Assembly: GCA_947177525.1 (NCBI GenBank)
Contig: CAMWUW010000010.1
Span: 1 to 40,916, forward strand
Direction: 5' to 3'
DNA length: 40,916 bases
From: an uncultured Bacteroidales bacterium
Lineage (GTDB): Bacteria > Bacteroidota > Bacteroidia > Bacteroidales > UBA932
Shown: piece by piece, positions 18,601 to 27,294 of the stretch
How positions within the stretch are numbered: position 1 is the first letter of the stretch
Layout of the letters: every line of letters starts with the position of its first letter
The notes under the pieces: generated by a model
What the model saw: only the letters and a program-made list of their open reading frames with translations
Told to the model about the DNA's origin: nothing
Database searches by the model: none
Position numbers and translations under genes: made by a program

Positions 18601-18608
18601 CAAAAATA
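18601..18608 (-). promoter_or_regulatory. -7 box for the GSCFA gene
   Basis: The minus strand reads TATTTTTG five bases before the ATG at 18595. If used, the mRNA would be nearly leaderless and the alternative start at 18613 would be excluded. Confidence 0.45.
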
Positions 18609-18631
18609 CTCATAATTCCCGATTTTGTTTT

Positions 18632-18639
18632 TATCTTTG
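18632..18639 (+). promoter_or_regulatory. -7 box for the barrel protein/5'-nucleotidase pair
   Basis: TATCTTTG is a perfect TAnnTTTG match 20 bases upstream of the ATG at 18660. Only 23 bases separate it from the divergent GSCFA -7 box, so the two promoters share upstream DNA. Confidence 0.55.
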
Positions 18640-18659
18640 GAGGATTTTATTTAAATGAG

Positions 18660-19898
18660 ATGAAAGCACGTCCACATTTATGCCGCACCCTCGCGGCAAT
18701 CATAGCTGTAACCATATTCTGCCCCTTCATTTCAAGGGCACAGGATGAAGGCAAGCCTTCTGTAAATTTTGCCTATGACGTGGATTTTGAGATGGATTTC
18801 GACAACAGGGAATTGTACAGAAGCCGTTTTTCAGAGTCCATGACAATATTCGGGGCAAGACTGACTCCTTCCGTCGGCATCAGCATAAACCAGAAAAACG
18901 GGACATGGCATAAAGTGATGCTCGGGATTGACATAATGAAAGACTTCGGTGCATCGCCCCTGCCTCCTGAACTTGCACCTGAATCACCGGGCGAGGCATC
19001 TTCCAGACAGAACAACCTGAGTCTTCTGAGGGAGTTTACCCTTTACTATGGACTACGGAAAGAATTCGGGAAAACATCCATGACACTGTATGCAGGAATA
19101 TTCCCGCGCAGATTTACAGACGAGGACAGGTACTCCCGCGCATTTTTCTCTGACTCCCTGACTTTCTATGACAACAATCTCGAAGGTCTGCTGATAAAGT
19201 TCAGGCGTCCTAAGGCGCAATTTGAAATAGGCTGTGACTGGATGGGCAAATATGGAGTGTCAAGAAGAGAAAGATTCATGATATTCGCCAGCGGAGAAGG
19301 CAAGGTGGCCCCTGTATTGTCCATAGGATATGCTGCATACATGTATCACTACGCATGCTCGCAGCTGCATGACGGAGTTGTGGACAACTTCCTTGCAAAT
19401 CCGTACCTGCGCCTGGATTTCGGGCATCTCATGTCCATGCAGCGTTTCTCGGTAAGGCTCGGATATCTGCAGTCGCTTCAGCAGGACAGGCTCAACATCG
19501 GAAGATATGTTTTCCCTTGCGGAGGCGAACTTGACATAGAGATGAGGAAATGGGATGCAGGAATTGCAAACAGCTTTTTCTATGGCACCGACATGATGCC
19601 ATATTACAACAGCAAGGATGCGTCCGGCATAAAATACGGCAACATACTGTATATGGGCTCACCTTTCTACAGAGTACACGACAGCCGGCAGGAGGAGCCT
19701 TCACCGGGTATGTATGACTGCCTTGAGATATATTATGAGCCTGAAATCGGAGGCTTTCTCAAAATAAAGGCGGCGGCCCTGTTTCATTTCAACGGAAGCA
19801 GATATTCCGGCTGCCAGCAGACTGTTTCGCTCAAATTCAATCTCCACAGGCTTTTAGACAGGACATTGCACAACAGACGGCAGACAGAGATTTTTTAA
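18660..19898 (+). CDS. Putative outer-membrane beta-barrel protein, unknown function
   Basis: A 412-residue exported protein with a signal peptide (about 1-27, ending ISRAQ). The rest alternates hydrophobic and polar residues with many aromatic strands (for example YDVDFEMDFDNRELY and RFSVRLGYLQSL) and Gly/Asn/Asp turns, as in outer-membrane barrels. I do not recognise a named family. The frame is open 38 codons further upstream, but the ATG at 18660 gives the clean signal peptide and follows a -7 box. The 5'-nucleotidase lipoprotein follows after 23 bases, suggesting a shared operon, perhaps nucleotide or phosphate acquisition (inference). Confidence 0.75.
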   Translation: MKARPHLCRTLAAIIAVTIFCPFISRAQDEGKPSVNFAYDVDFEMDFDNRELYRSRFSESMTIFGARLTPSVGISINQKNGTWHKVMLGIDIMKDFGASPLPPELAPESPGEASSRQNNLSLLREFTLYYGLRKEFGKTSMTLYAGIFPRRFTDEDRYSRAFFSDSLTFYDNNLEGLLIKFRRPKAQFEIGCDWMGKYGVSRRERFMIFASGEGKVAPVLSIGYAAYMYHYACSQLHDGVVDNFLANPYLRLDFGHLMSMQRFSVRLGYLQSLQQDRLNIGRYVFPCGGELDIEMRKWDAGIANSFFYGTDMMPYYNSKDASGIKYGNILYMGSPFYRVHDSRQEEPSPGMYDCLEIYYEPEIGGFLKIKAAALFHFNGSRYSGCQQTVSLKFNLHRLLDRTLHNRRQTEIF

Positions 19899-19921
19899 CT
19901 GAACATATTTTTATTTAAAGT

Positions 19922-21658
19922 ATGAAAAGATTTTTTATTCCGGCCATCATGCTGATTGTGTCAGCAGCGTCATGCTGCGGACCCAAAGACGGTGAATACA
20001 CATTCCGCATCATGACAACAAATGACGTCCACGGACGTTACTTCGACTCGCTGTATGTGAGTTCACACACAAGCCCTTCACTTCTTTCTGTCTCATGGTA
20101 TATTGACAGTGTACGCAATGCAGCCGGAGCCGAAAATGTAATCGCAGTAGATGCCGGCGACTGCCTTCAGGGCGACAATGCCGCCTACTACTACAATTAT
20201 GTGGACACGACCTCAAAGCACCTGTATGCGCGTATGGCGGAGTACATCGGCTACGATGCCGTCGCTGTGGGCAATCATGACATAGAGACAGGACATCCGG
20301 TATACGACAGAATGCTCAGGGAGATGAAAATCCCGTTTCTCGCTGCCAATGCATTGCGCACAGACAACGGCAAGCCTTACTTCCCGGAATATGTCACTCT
20401 AAACAGACACGGCCTCAAAATAACAATAATAGGATTTACCAACCCGAACATCAAAAGCTGGCTGTCTCCCGCCTTATGGGAAGGCATGGAATTCATGTCG
20501 CTTGTACCAATGGCCCAGGAAGTTGTTGACAGAGTAAGGGAAAAAGAAAAATCAGACATCGTAATAGTTGCCGTGCACTCCGGTACAGGAGAAGGAGACG
20601 GGCAACAATACGAGAGCCAGGGACTGGACCTTTTCCATTCGCTGGCAGGAGTTGACTTCCTCATCTGCTCCCACGACCACCGCCCTGCGATACACTGCAG
20701 CGACAGCATCTGCCTGATCAATTCCGGAAGCCATTGCCGCAACATCGGTTTCGGGACAATAACTCTTAAGGTTGAAAACGGCAAGGTAGTCTCCAGGGAA
20801 GTTGCAGCTGACCTGATTCCTGTAGACAAGAACAAAATTGATGCACGGATGCGTGATATTTTCAGACCGGACTATGAGGCTGTCAAGGCATTCACTGTCA
20901 AGGAAGTCGGTGAACTGAAGGCGGACCTCTGTACACGCGATGCATACAAAGGGATGTGCGGCTACATGAACCTGATACACACCCTGTCCCTCAGATGCGC
21001 ACCTGCACAGATTTCATTTGCCGCTCCCCTCACGTTCAACGGATTCGTAAAGGCCGGCACGCTTATCTACAATGACCTTTTCACGATTTATCCATACGAA
21101 AACCAGCTGTTCGTTGTAAAAATGACAGGAAAAGAAATCAAAGACTATCTGGAATTTTCTTACGACACGTGGATAAACACACTGGAGCCGGGATGCAGTC
21201 ATGTCCTTAAAATTGTAAACGAGCCTGATCCGCGCACAGGACAGAAGCGCTGGTCCTTTGTAAACAGGCCATATAATTTCGACTCCGCGGCAGGACTGGT
21301 CTACGATGTTGATGTCACCAAGCCTGCAGGAGAGAGAATCATAATAAAGTCTCTTGCAGACTCATCTCCGTTCATCATGGATGAGACATACAATGTCGCC
21401 ATGACATCCTACAGGGCAAGCGGAGGCGGAGCAATCATGAGAATGGGAGCCGGGATAGACACAGACAAAATAGATGAAAGAGTTGTGGCATATTATCCTG
21501 AAATCAGGAATCTGCTCTATGACTATATCCAGGAGACAGGAACGATAGACCCTGATGTCACAGGCAATCCAAAAGTGACAGGGAGCTGGAAATTCATTCC
21601 TGAAGACAAGGCAGGAAAAATCATTGAAAGTGACATGGAATTGATGTTCCCGAGATAA
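19922..21658 (+). CDS. Lipoprotein 5'-nucleotidase / UDP-sugar hydrolase family metallophosphatase
   Basis: A 578-residue two-domain enzyme of the UshA/5'-nucleotidase family that dephosphorylates extracytoplasmic nucleotides. The signal peptide ends in a lipobox (SAAS-Cys18). The metallophosphatase domain shows TTNDVHGRY (Asp35, His37), DAGDCLQGD, VGNHDIE, AVHSGTGEG and CSHDHRP, the metal ligands in order. The C-terminal substrate-binding domain (about 320-560) includes PYENQLFVVKMTGKEI and RASGGGAIMRMG. It is likely tethered to the outer or inner membrane facing the periplasm. It is followed by a strong terminator shared with the convergent barrel gene. Confidence 0.9.
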   Translation: MKRFFIPAIMLIVSAASCCGPKDGEYTFRIMTTNDVHGRYFDSLYVSSHTSPSLLSVSWYIDSVRNAAGAENVIAVDAGDCLQGDNAAYYYNYVDTTSKHLYARMAEYIGYDAVAVGNHDIETGHPVYDRMLREMKIPFLAANALRTDNGKPYFPEYVTLNRHGLKITIIGFTNPNIKSWLSPALWEGMEFMSLVPMAQEVVDRVREKEKSDIVIVAVHSGTGEGDGQQYESQGLDLFHSLAGVDFLICSHDHRPAIHCSDSICLINSGSHCRNIGFGTITLKVENGKVVSREVAADLIPVDKNKIDARMRDIFRPDYEAVKAFTVKEVGELKADLCTRDAYKGMCGYMNLIHTLSLRCAPAQISFAAPLTFNGFVKAGTLIYNDLFTIYPYENQLFVVKMTGKEIKDYLEFSYDTWINTLEPGCSHVLKIVNEPDPRTGQKRWSFVNRPYNFDSAAGLVYDVDVTKPAGERIIIKSLADSSPFIMDETYNVAMTSYRASGGGAIMRMGAGIDTDKIDERVVAYYPEIRNLLYDYIQETGTIDPDVTGNPKVTGSWKFIPEDKAGKIIESDMELMFPR

Positions 21659-21674
21659 AACATCAACAAACAAT

Positions 21675-21726
21675 AAACAGGCGGCCTGAAACCGGATTTC
21701 CACTGTCCGTTTCAGGCCGCCTGTTT
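21675..21726. terminator. Bidirectional terminator between convergent genes
   Basis: A perfect 18-bp stem (21675-21692 with 21709-21726; core GGCGGCCTGAAAC) closes a 16-base loop. The outer arms are AAAC and GTTT, so each strand ends the stem in T residues. It can serve both the 5'-nucleotidase and the minus-strand barrel gene. Confidence 0.85.
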
Positions 21727-21741
21727 AATTGCAATGCTCCG

Positions 21742-22443
21742 TCAGAAGTTGAATGCCACTCCTGCTGTAAACACATTGGTTCCTATTCTGTAATTCTCTG
21801 CCTCACCCCTGTAACGGTTAAGCATACCTATATTATATCCGACCTTGACGTCTATCATGTCAAAAAGCGTAACACCGGCGCCGATGCCGACCTTAAGGTC
21901 AAAACGTCCATAATCCTTTATTCCCGGAGTTGCTATATTTCCGGTTGTTTCATCTCCCTTGGTATCTATTTTTCCGGAATAATTATGATACGTCACACTA
22001 TATTCTTTGTTATTGCCGGAAAGAGAGACACGGGAATATGAGTCAAGTCCTATAGAGAACACCGGTCCGGCATAGGCAAAGACTTTTACAGGTCTTGCAA
22101 CAGTAAATGCATATTTTACATTTATCGGAATATCAAGGTAATGTTCATTGATGCTTGCTGTGGTTGAGAAGCCAAACATTCCGTCCTGCTTTTCCGCATC
22201 CCCGAAATAAGAGTATCTTAGTCCCGGAACAAGGGCTACAGAACCCCATCTGCCTTCAGCCAGATTGATTCCATAGGAGGCTTCCACATAAAAGCCGTTC
22301 AGATTGTCTGAGTTTTTGTTGTTGCCGGCCTTGGTCGTCATGGTTTCGAAATTATAGCCGGCACCGATTCCGAACTGCGCATTCGCCTCAACTGCAGACA
22401 GCATTGCGGCAAGAAGCGGGATGATAAAAATTGATTTTTTCAT
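21742..22443 (-). CDS. Outer-membrane beta-barrel protein (PorT/OmpW-like size class)
   Basis: A 233-residue exported protein: signal peptide MKKSIFIIPLLAAMLSAVEA cut after ANA, then repeated amphipathic strands (GIGAGYNFETM, VALVPGLRYSYFG, DVKVGYNIGMLNRY) and a C-terminal FTAGVAFNF ending in phenylalanine, the BAM recognition signature. This is the outer_membrane_beta-barrel family with about eight strands. Function is unknown. A weak -7 candidate (TAATTTTA, minus strand, 22484-22491) lies about 40 bases upstream. It is divergent from the ABC operon across a 291-base AT-rich gap. Confidence 0.8.
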   Translation of the reverse strand: MKKSIFIIPLLAAMLSAVEANAQFGIGAGYNFETMTTKAGNNKNSDNLNGFYVEASYGINLAEGRWGSVALVPGLRYSYFGDAEKQDGMFGFSTTASINEHYLDIPINVKYAFTVARPVKVFAYAGPVFSIGLDSYSRVSLSGNNKEYSVTYHNYSGKIDTKGDETTGNIATPGIKDYGRFDLKVGIGAGVTLFDMIDVKVGYNIGMLNRYRGEAENYRIGTNVFTAGVAFNF

Positions 22444-22652
22444 GATATTTATAAATTAATGTCTTGTTACAAATCAGAATGGCTAAAATTACAATCATGA
22501 TAGATTTCATACCATTCCTGCATCAAGAATACAAAAATAGGGCATTTGCGATTGATTAAGAAAGAGAACACTTTTATTTTAAGGCAAATTATTTGTCAAA
22601 AAGTAGAAATCTGGCAAAAATCAAAATGTATTTCAAAAAAAACAGAAAAATA

Positions 22653-22683
22653 TTTGCAGGTCCAAAAAATGTTACTACTTTTG
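22653..22683 (+). promoter_or_regulatory. Full consensus promoter of the ABC/GntR operon
   Basis: TTTG at 22653-22656, a 19-base spacer and TACTTTTG at 22676-22683 give one of the best TTTG-N19-TAnnTTTG matches in the window. Transcription would start near 22688-22691, within the inverted repeat described next. The ATG at 22735 lies about 45 bases downstream. Confidence 0.8.
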
Positions 22684-22685
22684 CG

Positions 22686-22707
22686 GTGTACTATTTCACT
22701 AATACAC
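22686..22707. promoter_or_regulatory. Probable GntR/YtrA-type operator over the transcription start
   Basis: GTGTACTA, six bases, then TAATACAC: the two arms match as inverted repeats at 7 of 8 positions, and the outer core is GTGTA-N12-TACAC. It lies two bases after the -7 box. Bacillus YtrA is described as binding an AGTGTA-N13-TACACT-type repeat (from memory), and this operon encodes a YtrA-like GntR protein, so autorepression is likely. Confidence 0.65.
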
Positions 22708-22734
22708 ATAAAAAGAAAACAAACTTTAAATATT

Positions 22735-23562
22735 ATGATCAGTATTGAAAACCTGGGATTCAGCTACGGGGAAAAACCTGTTCTGAAAAATATCACGATG
22801 ACCCTTGAAGAGGGCAAGATCTATGGACTTCTCGGAGAAAACGGCGTCGGAAAGACGACGCTGCTGACACTTCTGTGCGGACTCAAAAATGTAAAGACAG
22901 GAAGCATAGATGTGGACGGTCATGTCCCGTACAAGAGAGAGCCGTCATTCCTGTCTGATCTGTACTATCTGAGCGACGAAGTGCCTGAGGTCAATATGAA
23001 GGCCACCGACTACGCAAAGAACTACGGCAAGTTCTGGGAAAAATTCGACATCACAAAATTCCAAGAGATAATGGGGATATTCGAAAATGATCCTGAGCAG
23101 AAGATGAACAGGATGTCTTTCGGCCAGCTCAAGAAGACATACATCTCATTTGCCCTTGCATGCAACTGCAAATACATATTCATGGACGAGCCTACAAACG
23201 GGCTGGACATCCCTTCCAAGGCACAGTTCAGAAAAGCTGTTACCAAATATACAGGAGAGGACTCGACACTGCTGATATCTACGCACCAGGTACGCGACCT
23301 CGAGAATATAATAGACCCTATCATAATTCTTGACAGACAGGATGTGCTTCTGAATGCAAGCATAGCGGAGATTTCAGAGAAACTGTATTTCGACTACAGC
23401 AATGAAAGGAAAGACGGTGCACTATACAGTGAAATGATTCCCGGAGGCTCAATACAGGTCTATCCGAACACATCAGGCGAGGAGAGCAAAGTCAACATCG
23501 AGGCACTCTTCAACACGGTACACCTGCACAAAGAACTTGTCAAGGGCATTTTCCACAAATAA
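22735..23562 (+). CDS. ABC transporter ATP-binding protein
   Basis: A 275-residue cytoplasmic ATPase subunit. Walker A GENGVGKTT is at 34-42, Walker B YIFMDEPTNGLD at about 144-155 and the switch histidine in STHQ. The signature motif is noncanonical: MSFGQ (127-131) in place of LSGGQ. The reading frame is open to 22546, but the promoter at 22653-22683 lies inside that extension and MISIENLGFSYG is the usual N-terminus, so 22735 is chosen. Two membrane subunits and a GntR regulator follow in the same operon. The substrate is unknown; YtrA-type systems often respond to cell-wall stress. Confidence 0.92.
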   Translation: MISIENLGFSYGEKPVLKNITMTLEEGKIYGLLGENGVGKTTLLTLLCGLKNVKTGSIDVDGHVPYKREPSFLSDLYYLSDEVPEVNMKATDYAKNYGKFWEKFDITKFQEIMGIFENDPEQKMNRMSFGQLKKTYISFALACNCKYIFMDEPTNGLDIPSKAQFRKAVTKYTGEDSTLLISTHQVRDLENIIDPIIILDRQDVLLNASIAEISEKLYFDYSNERKDGALYSEMIPGGSIQVYPNTSGEESKVNIEALFNTVHLHKELVKGIFHK

Positions 23563-23571
23563 TGCACAGCC

Positions 23572-24291
23572 ATGGAAAACAGCTGTTTCAACATAGGGAG
23601 ATTCCGTAGATATTTTGTCCACGACTTCCTCAGATGCATGAAGAAAGCAGGACTGGCAACACTGCTGTGCGGACTTGTACCGATATTTACGCTGATTATG
23701 TCGGCATGGATATTCACTTCGATTGGACTACATGACTGGCATACCGACCTTTTCATGAATGAAGCCATAGCTGCAATTGTGTCTGTCCTGTATTTCCTCA
23801 TGGTTCCGATTGCATGCTACGGAGACTTGACAGACAGACGCAAAGGGGCACAGTACCTGATGCTGCCTGCATCACACATTGAAAAGTGGACAGGCATGAT
23901 ACTGAACAGCATCATAATACTGCCTCTTGTCTTCTCCGCACTGTACATAGGCACTGATGCACTATGCTGCGCCCTGCTGCCGAAAAGATGTCATGACATA
24001 CTTATAAGCTCCCGGGCCAACGGCCTTGCCTTATTCTTTCTCCCCACGATGGTTTCCGCGGCAGGACTTGCAGGTGCACTGCTTTTCAAGAACAGGAAAG
24101 GAGCCAAGACATTCATCACGTGCGCTGTTTCATTCATCGTACTGTGCATGATCATCATTACAATCGCCAAGAAAGCAGATAACTGGCTCATCATAGGAAC
24201 AGAAACAGAGGCATGGTACATATTTCAGGCATTTTGCACACTCTGCCTCCTGGCATATACATATATTAAAACGAAGAAAATAGAACTATAA
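23572..24291 (+). CDS. ABC transporter membrane subunit (first of two paralogues)
   Basis: A 239-residue membrane protein with about six hydrophobic spans (residues near 25-45, 65-85, 105-130, 145-165, 175-195, 210-230). It shares a pattern with the next gene: an N-terminal N-x3-RF-x2-Y-x3-DF segment, an LMLPASHIEKWTGMIL counterpart of LMIPASIFEKFLSMIL, and YIGTDALCCAL against YLGTDALLCAL. The two probably form a heterodimeric permease with the upstream ATPase. No substrate can be read from the sequence. Its stop TAA shares one base with the next ATG. Confidence 0.82.
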   Translation: MENSCFNIGRFRRYFVHDFLRCMKKAGLATLLCGLVPIFTLIMSAWIFTSIGLHDWHTDLFMNEAIAAIVSVLYFLMVPIACYGDLTDRRKGAQYLMLPASHIEKWTGMILNSIIILPLVFSALYIGTDALCCALLPKRCHDILISSRANGLALFFLPTMVSAAGLAGALLFKNRKGAKTFITCAVSFIVLCMIIITIAKKADNWLIIGTETEAWYIFQAFCTLCLLAYTYIKTKKIEL

Positions 24292-25112
24292 TGAAAGACA
24301 TATTCAACATAAAAAGATTCGGAAAATATTTGGCTTCCGACTTCAGGGCAAGTGTATCAAGATTCGGACTCAGTTTCCTGCTGGTCAGCCTGATGGGACT
24401 TGTAATATACGCGGGCACAATAATAATGGGACTCATGCTCAACGGCACATGGGAAGGTCCTTCAATATATTTCCGCACAGCGACATTTGCAATATGCATC
24501 GCGGTCCTGGTACTGACCATGCCGGCCAAGATATACGGACACATTACGGAAAAGCGCGCAGGCAGCACATGGCTGATGATTCCTGCATCCATATTCGAGA
24601 AATTCCTGTCAATGATACTGATCTGCGGAATCATTGTTCCGGCCCTGTTCACATGTGTATATCTCGGGACTGACGCACTTCTGTGCGCCCTGGACCACAC
24701 ATGCGGATCAAGCATCTGCCACATAGGGAAAGATATTGCCGGCTACAGAAGCGAAATCCCTGAAGAAGTGATGTCCGCCGTAGGAGGGCTAATGAATCCT
24801 CTATCATATATAGACGACATGATCGGCAGCATCCTCATATTCCTGCTCGGAGCAATATGCTTCAAGAATGCAAAAGTCGTAAAGACCATCCTCTTCCTTA
24901 TTGTCCTGTCAATGGCCCTAAGCATAATAGGAACACCATTCATGTACAGCTATATGGAGACGCTGGCCAATAACCCGGCAATGACATTGGAAGAATTCTT
25001 CAGTGACAGCTGGCTCGGCAATCTGTCTCTCATAGACACCGTAAACGACATAGCTGTAATTGTAATTGCTACAGCCGGCATATTCTTCCGCCTAAAGACA
25101 ATAAAACACTGA
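24291..25112 (+). CDS. ABC transporter membrane subunit (second paralogue)
   Basis: A 273-residue paralogue of the preceding protein with about six membrane spans and an insertion of some 30-40 residues after the shared TDALLCAL motif. The tandem copies look like an old duplication, since similarity is patchy. With the ATPase and the GntR protein it forms a four-gene operon. The gene ends 25 bases before the GntR start. Confidence 0.82.
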   Translation: MKDIFNIKRFGKYLASDFRASVSRFGLSFLLVSLMGLVIYAGTIIMGLMLNGTWEGPSIYFRTATFAICIAVLVLTMPAKIYGHITEKRAGSTWLMIPASIFEKFLSMILICGIIVPALFTCVYLGTDALLCALDHTCGSSICHIGKDIAGYRSEIPEEVMSAVGGLMNPLSYIDDMIGSILIFLLGAICFKNAKVVKTILFLIVLSMALSIIGTPFMYSYMETLANNPAMTLEEFFSDSWLGNLSLIDTVNDIAVIVIATAGIFFRLKTIKH

Positions 25113-25137
25113 GAGCAATCACAAACATATCACCATT

Positions 25138-25479
25138 ATGGAATTCAATTCAAACAAAGCCATATACTTGCAGATCTGTGACGCTATATGCGAACAGATT
25201 CTAAGCGGCGGACTGCTGCCTGACGCACGCATCCAGTCAGTCCGGGAATACGGTGCTGACATCGGAGTCAATCCGAACACGGTAATGAGAAGCTACGAGA
25301 AGCTCACAAACGAAGGGATAATATACAACAAACGCGGAATAGGATATTTCATTTCTCCGGATGCCCGCGAAATAACCCTGCACCGGCTTCGCAACGAGTT
25401 CATGGAAAACGAACTGCCGAAGATTGTCAAAAGAATGAAACTTCTCGGGATAGACGCATCTGTCTTTAAGGAAGTGTAG
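25138..25479 (+). CDS. GntR-family transcriptional regulator, YtrA subfamily
   Basis: A 113-residue regulator consisting almost only of the winged helix-turn-helix (IYLQICDAICEQILSGGLLP, SVREYGADIGVNPNTVMRSY, wing GIGYFIS) plus a short helical tail. This length and the lack of an effector domain are typical of the YtrA subgroup, which controls linked ABC transporters. Here it is the last gene of the operon rather than the first. The operator-like repeat at 22686-22707 is its expected target. Confidence 0.9.
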   Translation: MEFNSNKAIYLQICDAICEQILSGGLLPDARIQSVREYGADIGVNPNTVMRSYEKLTNEGIIYNKRGIGYFISPDAREITLHRLRNEFMENELPKIVKRMKLLGIDASVFKEV

Positions 25480-25501
25480 ATACAAGACGCAAGCGATTTT
25501 T

Positions 25502-25533
25502 TTTGCGTTCTTTATTTAAATGCAGTAAATTTG
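25502..25533 (+). promoter_or_regulatory. Promoter of the putative lipoprotein gene
   Basis: TTTG at 25502-25505, a 20-base spacer and TAAATTTG at 25526-25533 form a good consensus. The -33 element overlaps the right arm of a weak hairpin (ACGCAA at 25487-25492 with TTGCGT at 25503-25508, with T-rich sequence in the loop and after it) that may terminate the GntR operon. Confidence 0.65.
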
Positions 25534-25574
25534 CAGCGTACTGAAAACCTGAGCCGGCGCAAAAACAGCCCGGT

Positions 25575-26024
25575 ATGAGATTATTTATAAAAAATACAAT
25601 AGCACTGCTGTCGATTTCGGCAGCAGTTTGCTCGTGCAGTATGGCGTTCCTTGACGGAAAGGCGGGAGCCTATGCTGACGGAAGCAGGATTCTGATAACA
25701 GGCACTGTATCGGAACTTGAATCAGCGCAGCCGCTGAAAGACATAAGGATTACTTTCAAAGCCTACGCCGCAAGTGAATCTGGCGCAGTCCCTCTTATTG
25801 CAGAAGAGACATGGTCAAAAGAAGACGGAGTATATGCAATTGCTGCTCCAGGACATTGGATGCCCCTCCGATGCACAATAATAGCAGAGGACATGAGCAG
25901 TGCATACGAGGGACAGATGCATGAAATCAGTGTCACATGGAGCGGTCCGTCATATGACAAAAAACATAATTCATTCATAGTGAATGACTGCAATTTCCAG
26001 TTGCAGAAAATCAGGGGCAAATGA
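25575..26024 (+). CDS. Putative lipoprotein with carboxypeptidase-regulatory-like fold
   Basis: A 149-residue exported protein. The signal peptide (residues 5-20) ends in AAVCSC, with Cys20 or Cys22 the likely lipidated residue. The segment ILITGTVSELESAQPLKDIR resembles the start of a carboxypeptidase-regulatory or transthyretin-like beta-sandwich, and the rest is short beta strands. It resembles small lipoproteins that accompany radical SAM proteins in Bacteroidales, but no radical SAM gene is present here, so that assignment is weak. Its stop directly abuts the stop of the convergent AraC gene. Confidence 0.65.
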   Translation: MRLFIKNTIALLSISAAVCSCSMAFLDGKAGAYADGSRILITGTVSELESAQPLKDIRITFKAYAASESGAVPLIAEETWSKEDGVYAIAAPGHWMPLRCTIIAEDMSSAYEGQMHEISVTWSGPSYDKKHNSFIVNDCNFQLQKIRGK

Positions 26025-27203
26025 TTATTCCTCAGGCAAGCCTTCTGACTCACGCCACTGTTTCGGAGAACACCCCACAAGTTTTGTAAATTGCCGATGG
26101 AAATTGGAGCGGTCGCTGAATCCCGACAACTCCCCTACTATATGGACAGACAGGTCACGGTTTTCCAAAAGCATACGTTTTGCCTCCTCTATGCGCAAGG
26201 CTGTTCTCCAGGACTTGAAATCGACTCCCATTTTTGTAGTAAAATAAAGATGGAGAGTCTCTTTTGTTGTATTCAGTTCCTTGGCTATATCCTCGCGGCT
26301 CTTGTCATATTCACGGTAGCGCTTTTCCTCAACCCACTTGTCTATGGAATGCTCCAGACTTCTGAAATCCGCTTCCCCACCGGAGGCATTAATGCTGTCG
26401 TCACGCATTTCACGGGCCAATGCCCTGGAACCGGCCCTCCTCTTCCTGTGAAAATCCTTTCCGGAAAGCGTCTTGTAGGCAAAAGCATCCAGAAGAAGCT
26501 TATGACTTCCGAGAAAAGAAATGAAATTTGCCGTAAAATACAGGATAAACAAAGAATATCCCGAGACATAAACCTTCATGAAGCCGGTAGGCAGCAGAAG
26601 GTAGACAAGAATGAACATCTGAGTAAGCATCATGATGATATAGCAGAACCTTATCCACCGTATCTTGTCGTCCTCTTCCTCGTCATAATACTGTTCCAGT
26701 TTTATGGAACTGCTGACATAGACTTTATTGAAAACTATGATATGGGAGATGCACTGCACAATGAAAAGAACTATTGCAGTAACCATCACAACGGTCCTTG
26801 GCCATCCGTTGTCCCACCAGAATGCCTTTATAAGCACATAGCTGACTATTGAGGTTACACCAATATTAATCAGGAACTTGTCATTGTCGACATAATTCTC
26901 ATCAAGGACATTGATGAGCGAATACGACAGGATTGCTGATGACATTGCAGTGATGATGAACATCATCAAGGCCACAAAAGTATCATAATCAGGTATTCCG
27001 GAGTAGCTCAGCGTGATGAAAAACAATACGGCACACACAAGAAAGCATACAGCTATCGTATTTTTACCTTTGGCTATCTTCTTGGCATATTCAGTATGAG
27101 GAATCTTGATGAGCATAAGAAGAAACCCCAGTACAAAAGACGTAAGGACCCCAAGCAAAAGGCTTAGTTCTATATTGTAGACTATATCTACGAGACTGTT
27201 CAT
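26025..27203 (-). CDS. Membrane-anchored AraC-family transcriptional regulator
   Basis: A 392-residue regulator. The N-terminal two thirds hold about seven hydrophobic spans (roughly 13-32, 49-66, 76-97, 108-127, 137-157, 183-202, 215-231); a basic/acidic linker follows, then an AraC/XylS DNA-binding domain at about 302-388 with two helix-turn-helix units (SREDIAKELNTTKETLHLYF and SVHIVGELSGFSDRSNFHRQ). This layout is common in Bacteroidetes, where the membrane part presumably senses an envelope or extracellular signal. Targets are unknown. It lies 91 bases downstream of the DHS-like gene on the same strand, separated by a terminator. Confidence 0.88.
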   Translation of the reverse strand: MNSLVDIVYNIELSLLLGVLTSFVLGFLLMLIKIPHTEYAKKIAKGKNTIAVCFLVCAVLFFITLSYSGIPDYDTFVALMMFIITAMSSAILSYSLINVLDENYVDNDKFLINIGVTSIVSYVLIKAFWWDNGWPRTVVMVTAIVLFIVQCISHIIVFNKVYVSSSIKLEQYYDEEEDDKIRWIRFCYIIMMLTQMFILVYLLLPTGFMKVYVSGYSLFILYFTANFISFLGSHKLLLDAFAYKTLSGKDFHRKRRAGSRALAREMRDDSINASGGEADFRSLEHSIDKWVEEKRYREYDKSREDIAKELNTTKETLHLYFTTKMGVDFKSWRTALRIEEAKRMLLENRDLSVHIVGELSGFSDRSNFHRQFTKLVGCSPKQWRESEGLPEE

Positions 27204-27231
27204 TATTGTCAGAAAGATCGGTTAAGAATGG

Positions 27232-27266
27232 AAAGATGACCGGAAGAGCAATTTCCGGCCATCTTT
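27232..27266 (-). terminator. Terminator after the DHS-like gene
   Basis: On the minus strand AAAGATGGCCGGAA pairs with TTCCGGTCATCTTT (14 bp with one G-U pair) around a seven-base loop. It starts 29 bases after the DHS-like stop and separates that gene from the AraC regulator. Confidence 0.65.
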
Positions 27267-27294
27267 AATATATCGTCATCAAATAGGCCCGGAA

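Noticed and set aside
22546..22734. N-terminal extension of the ABC ATPase by 63 codons
   Set aside because: The promoter and operator lie inside it, and the ATPase domain begins at the internal ATG.
26091..26852. A 253-codon plus-strand open frame
   Set aside because: It is antisense to the AraC regulator, whose membrane spans and helix-turn-helix are clearly coding.
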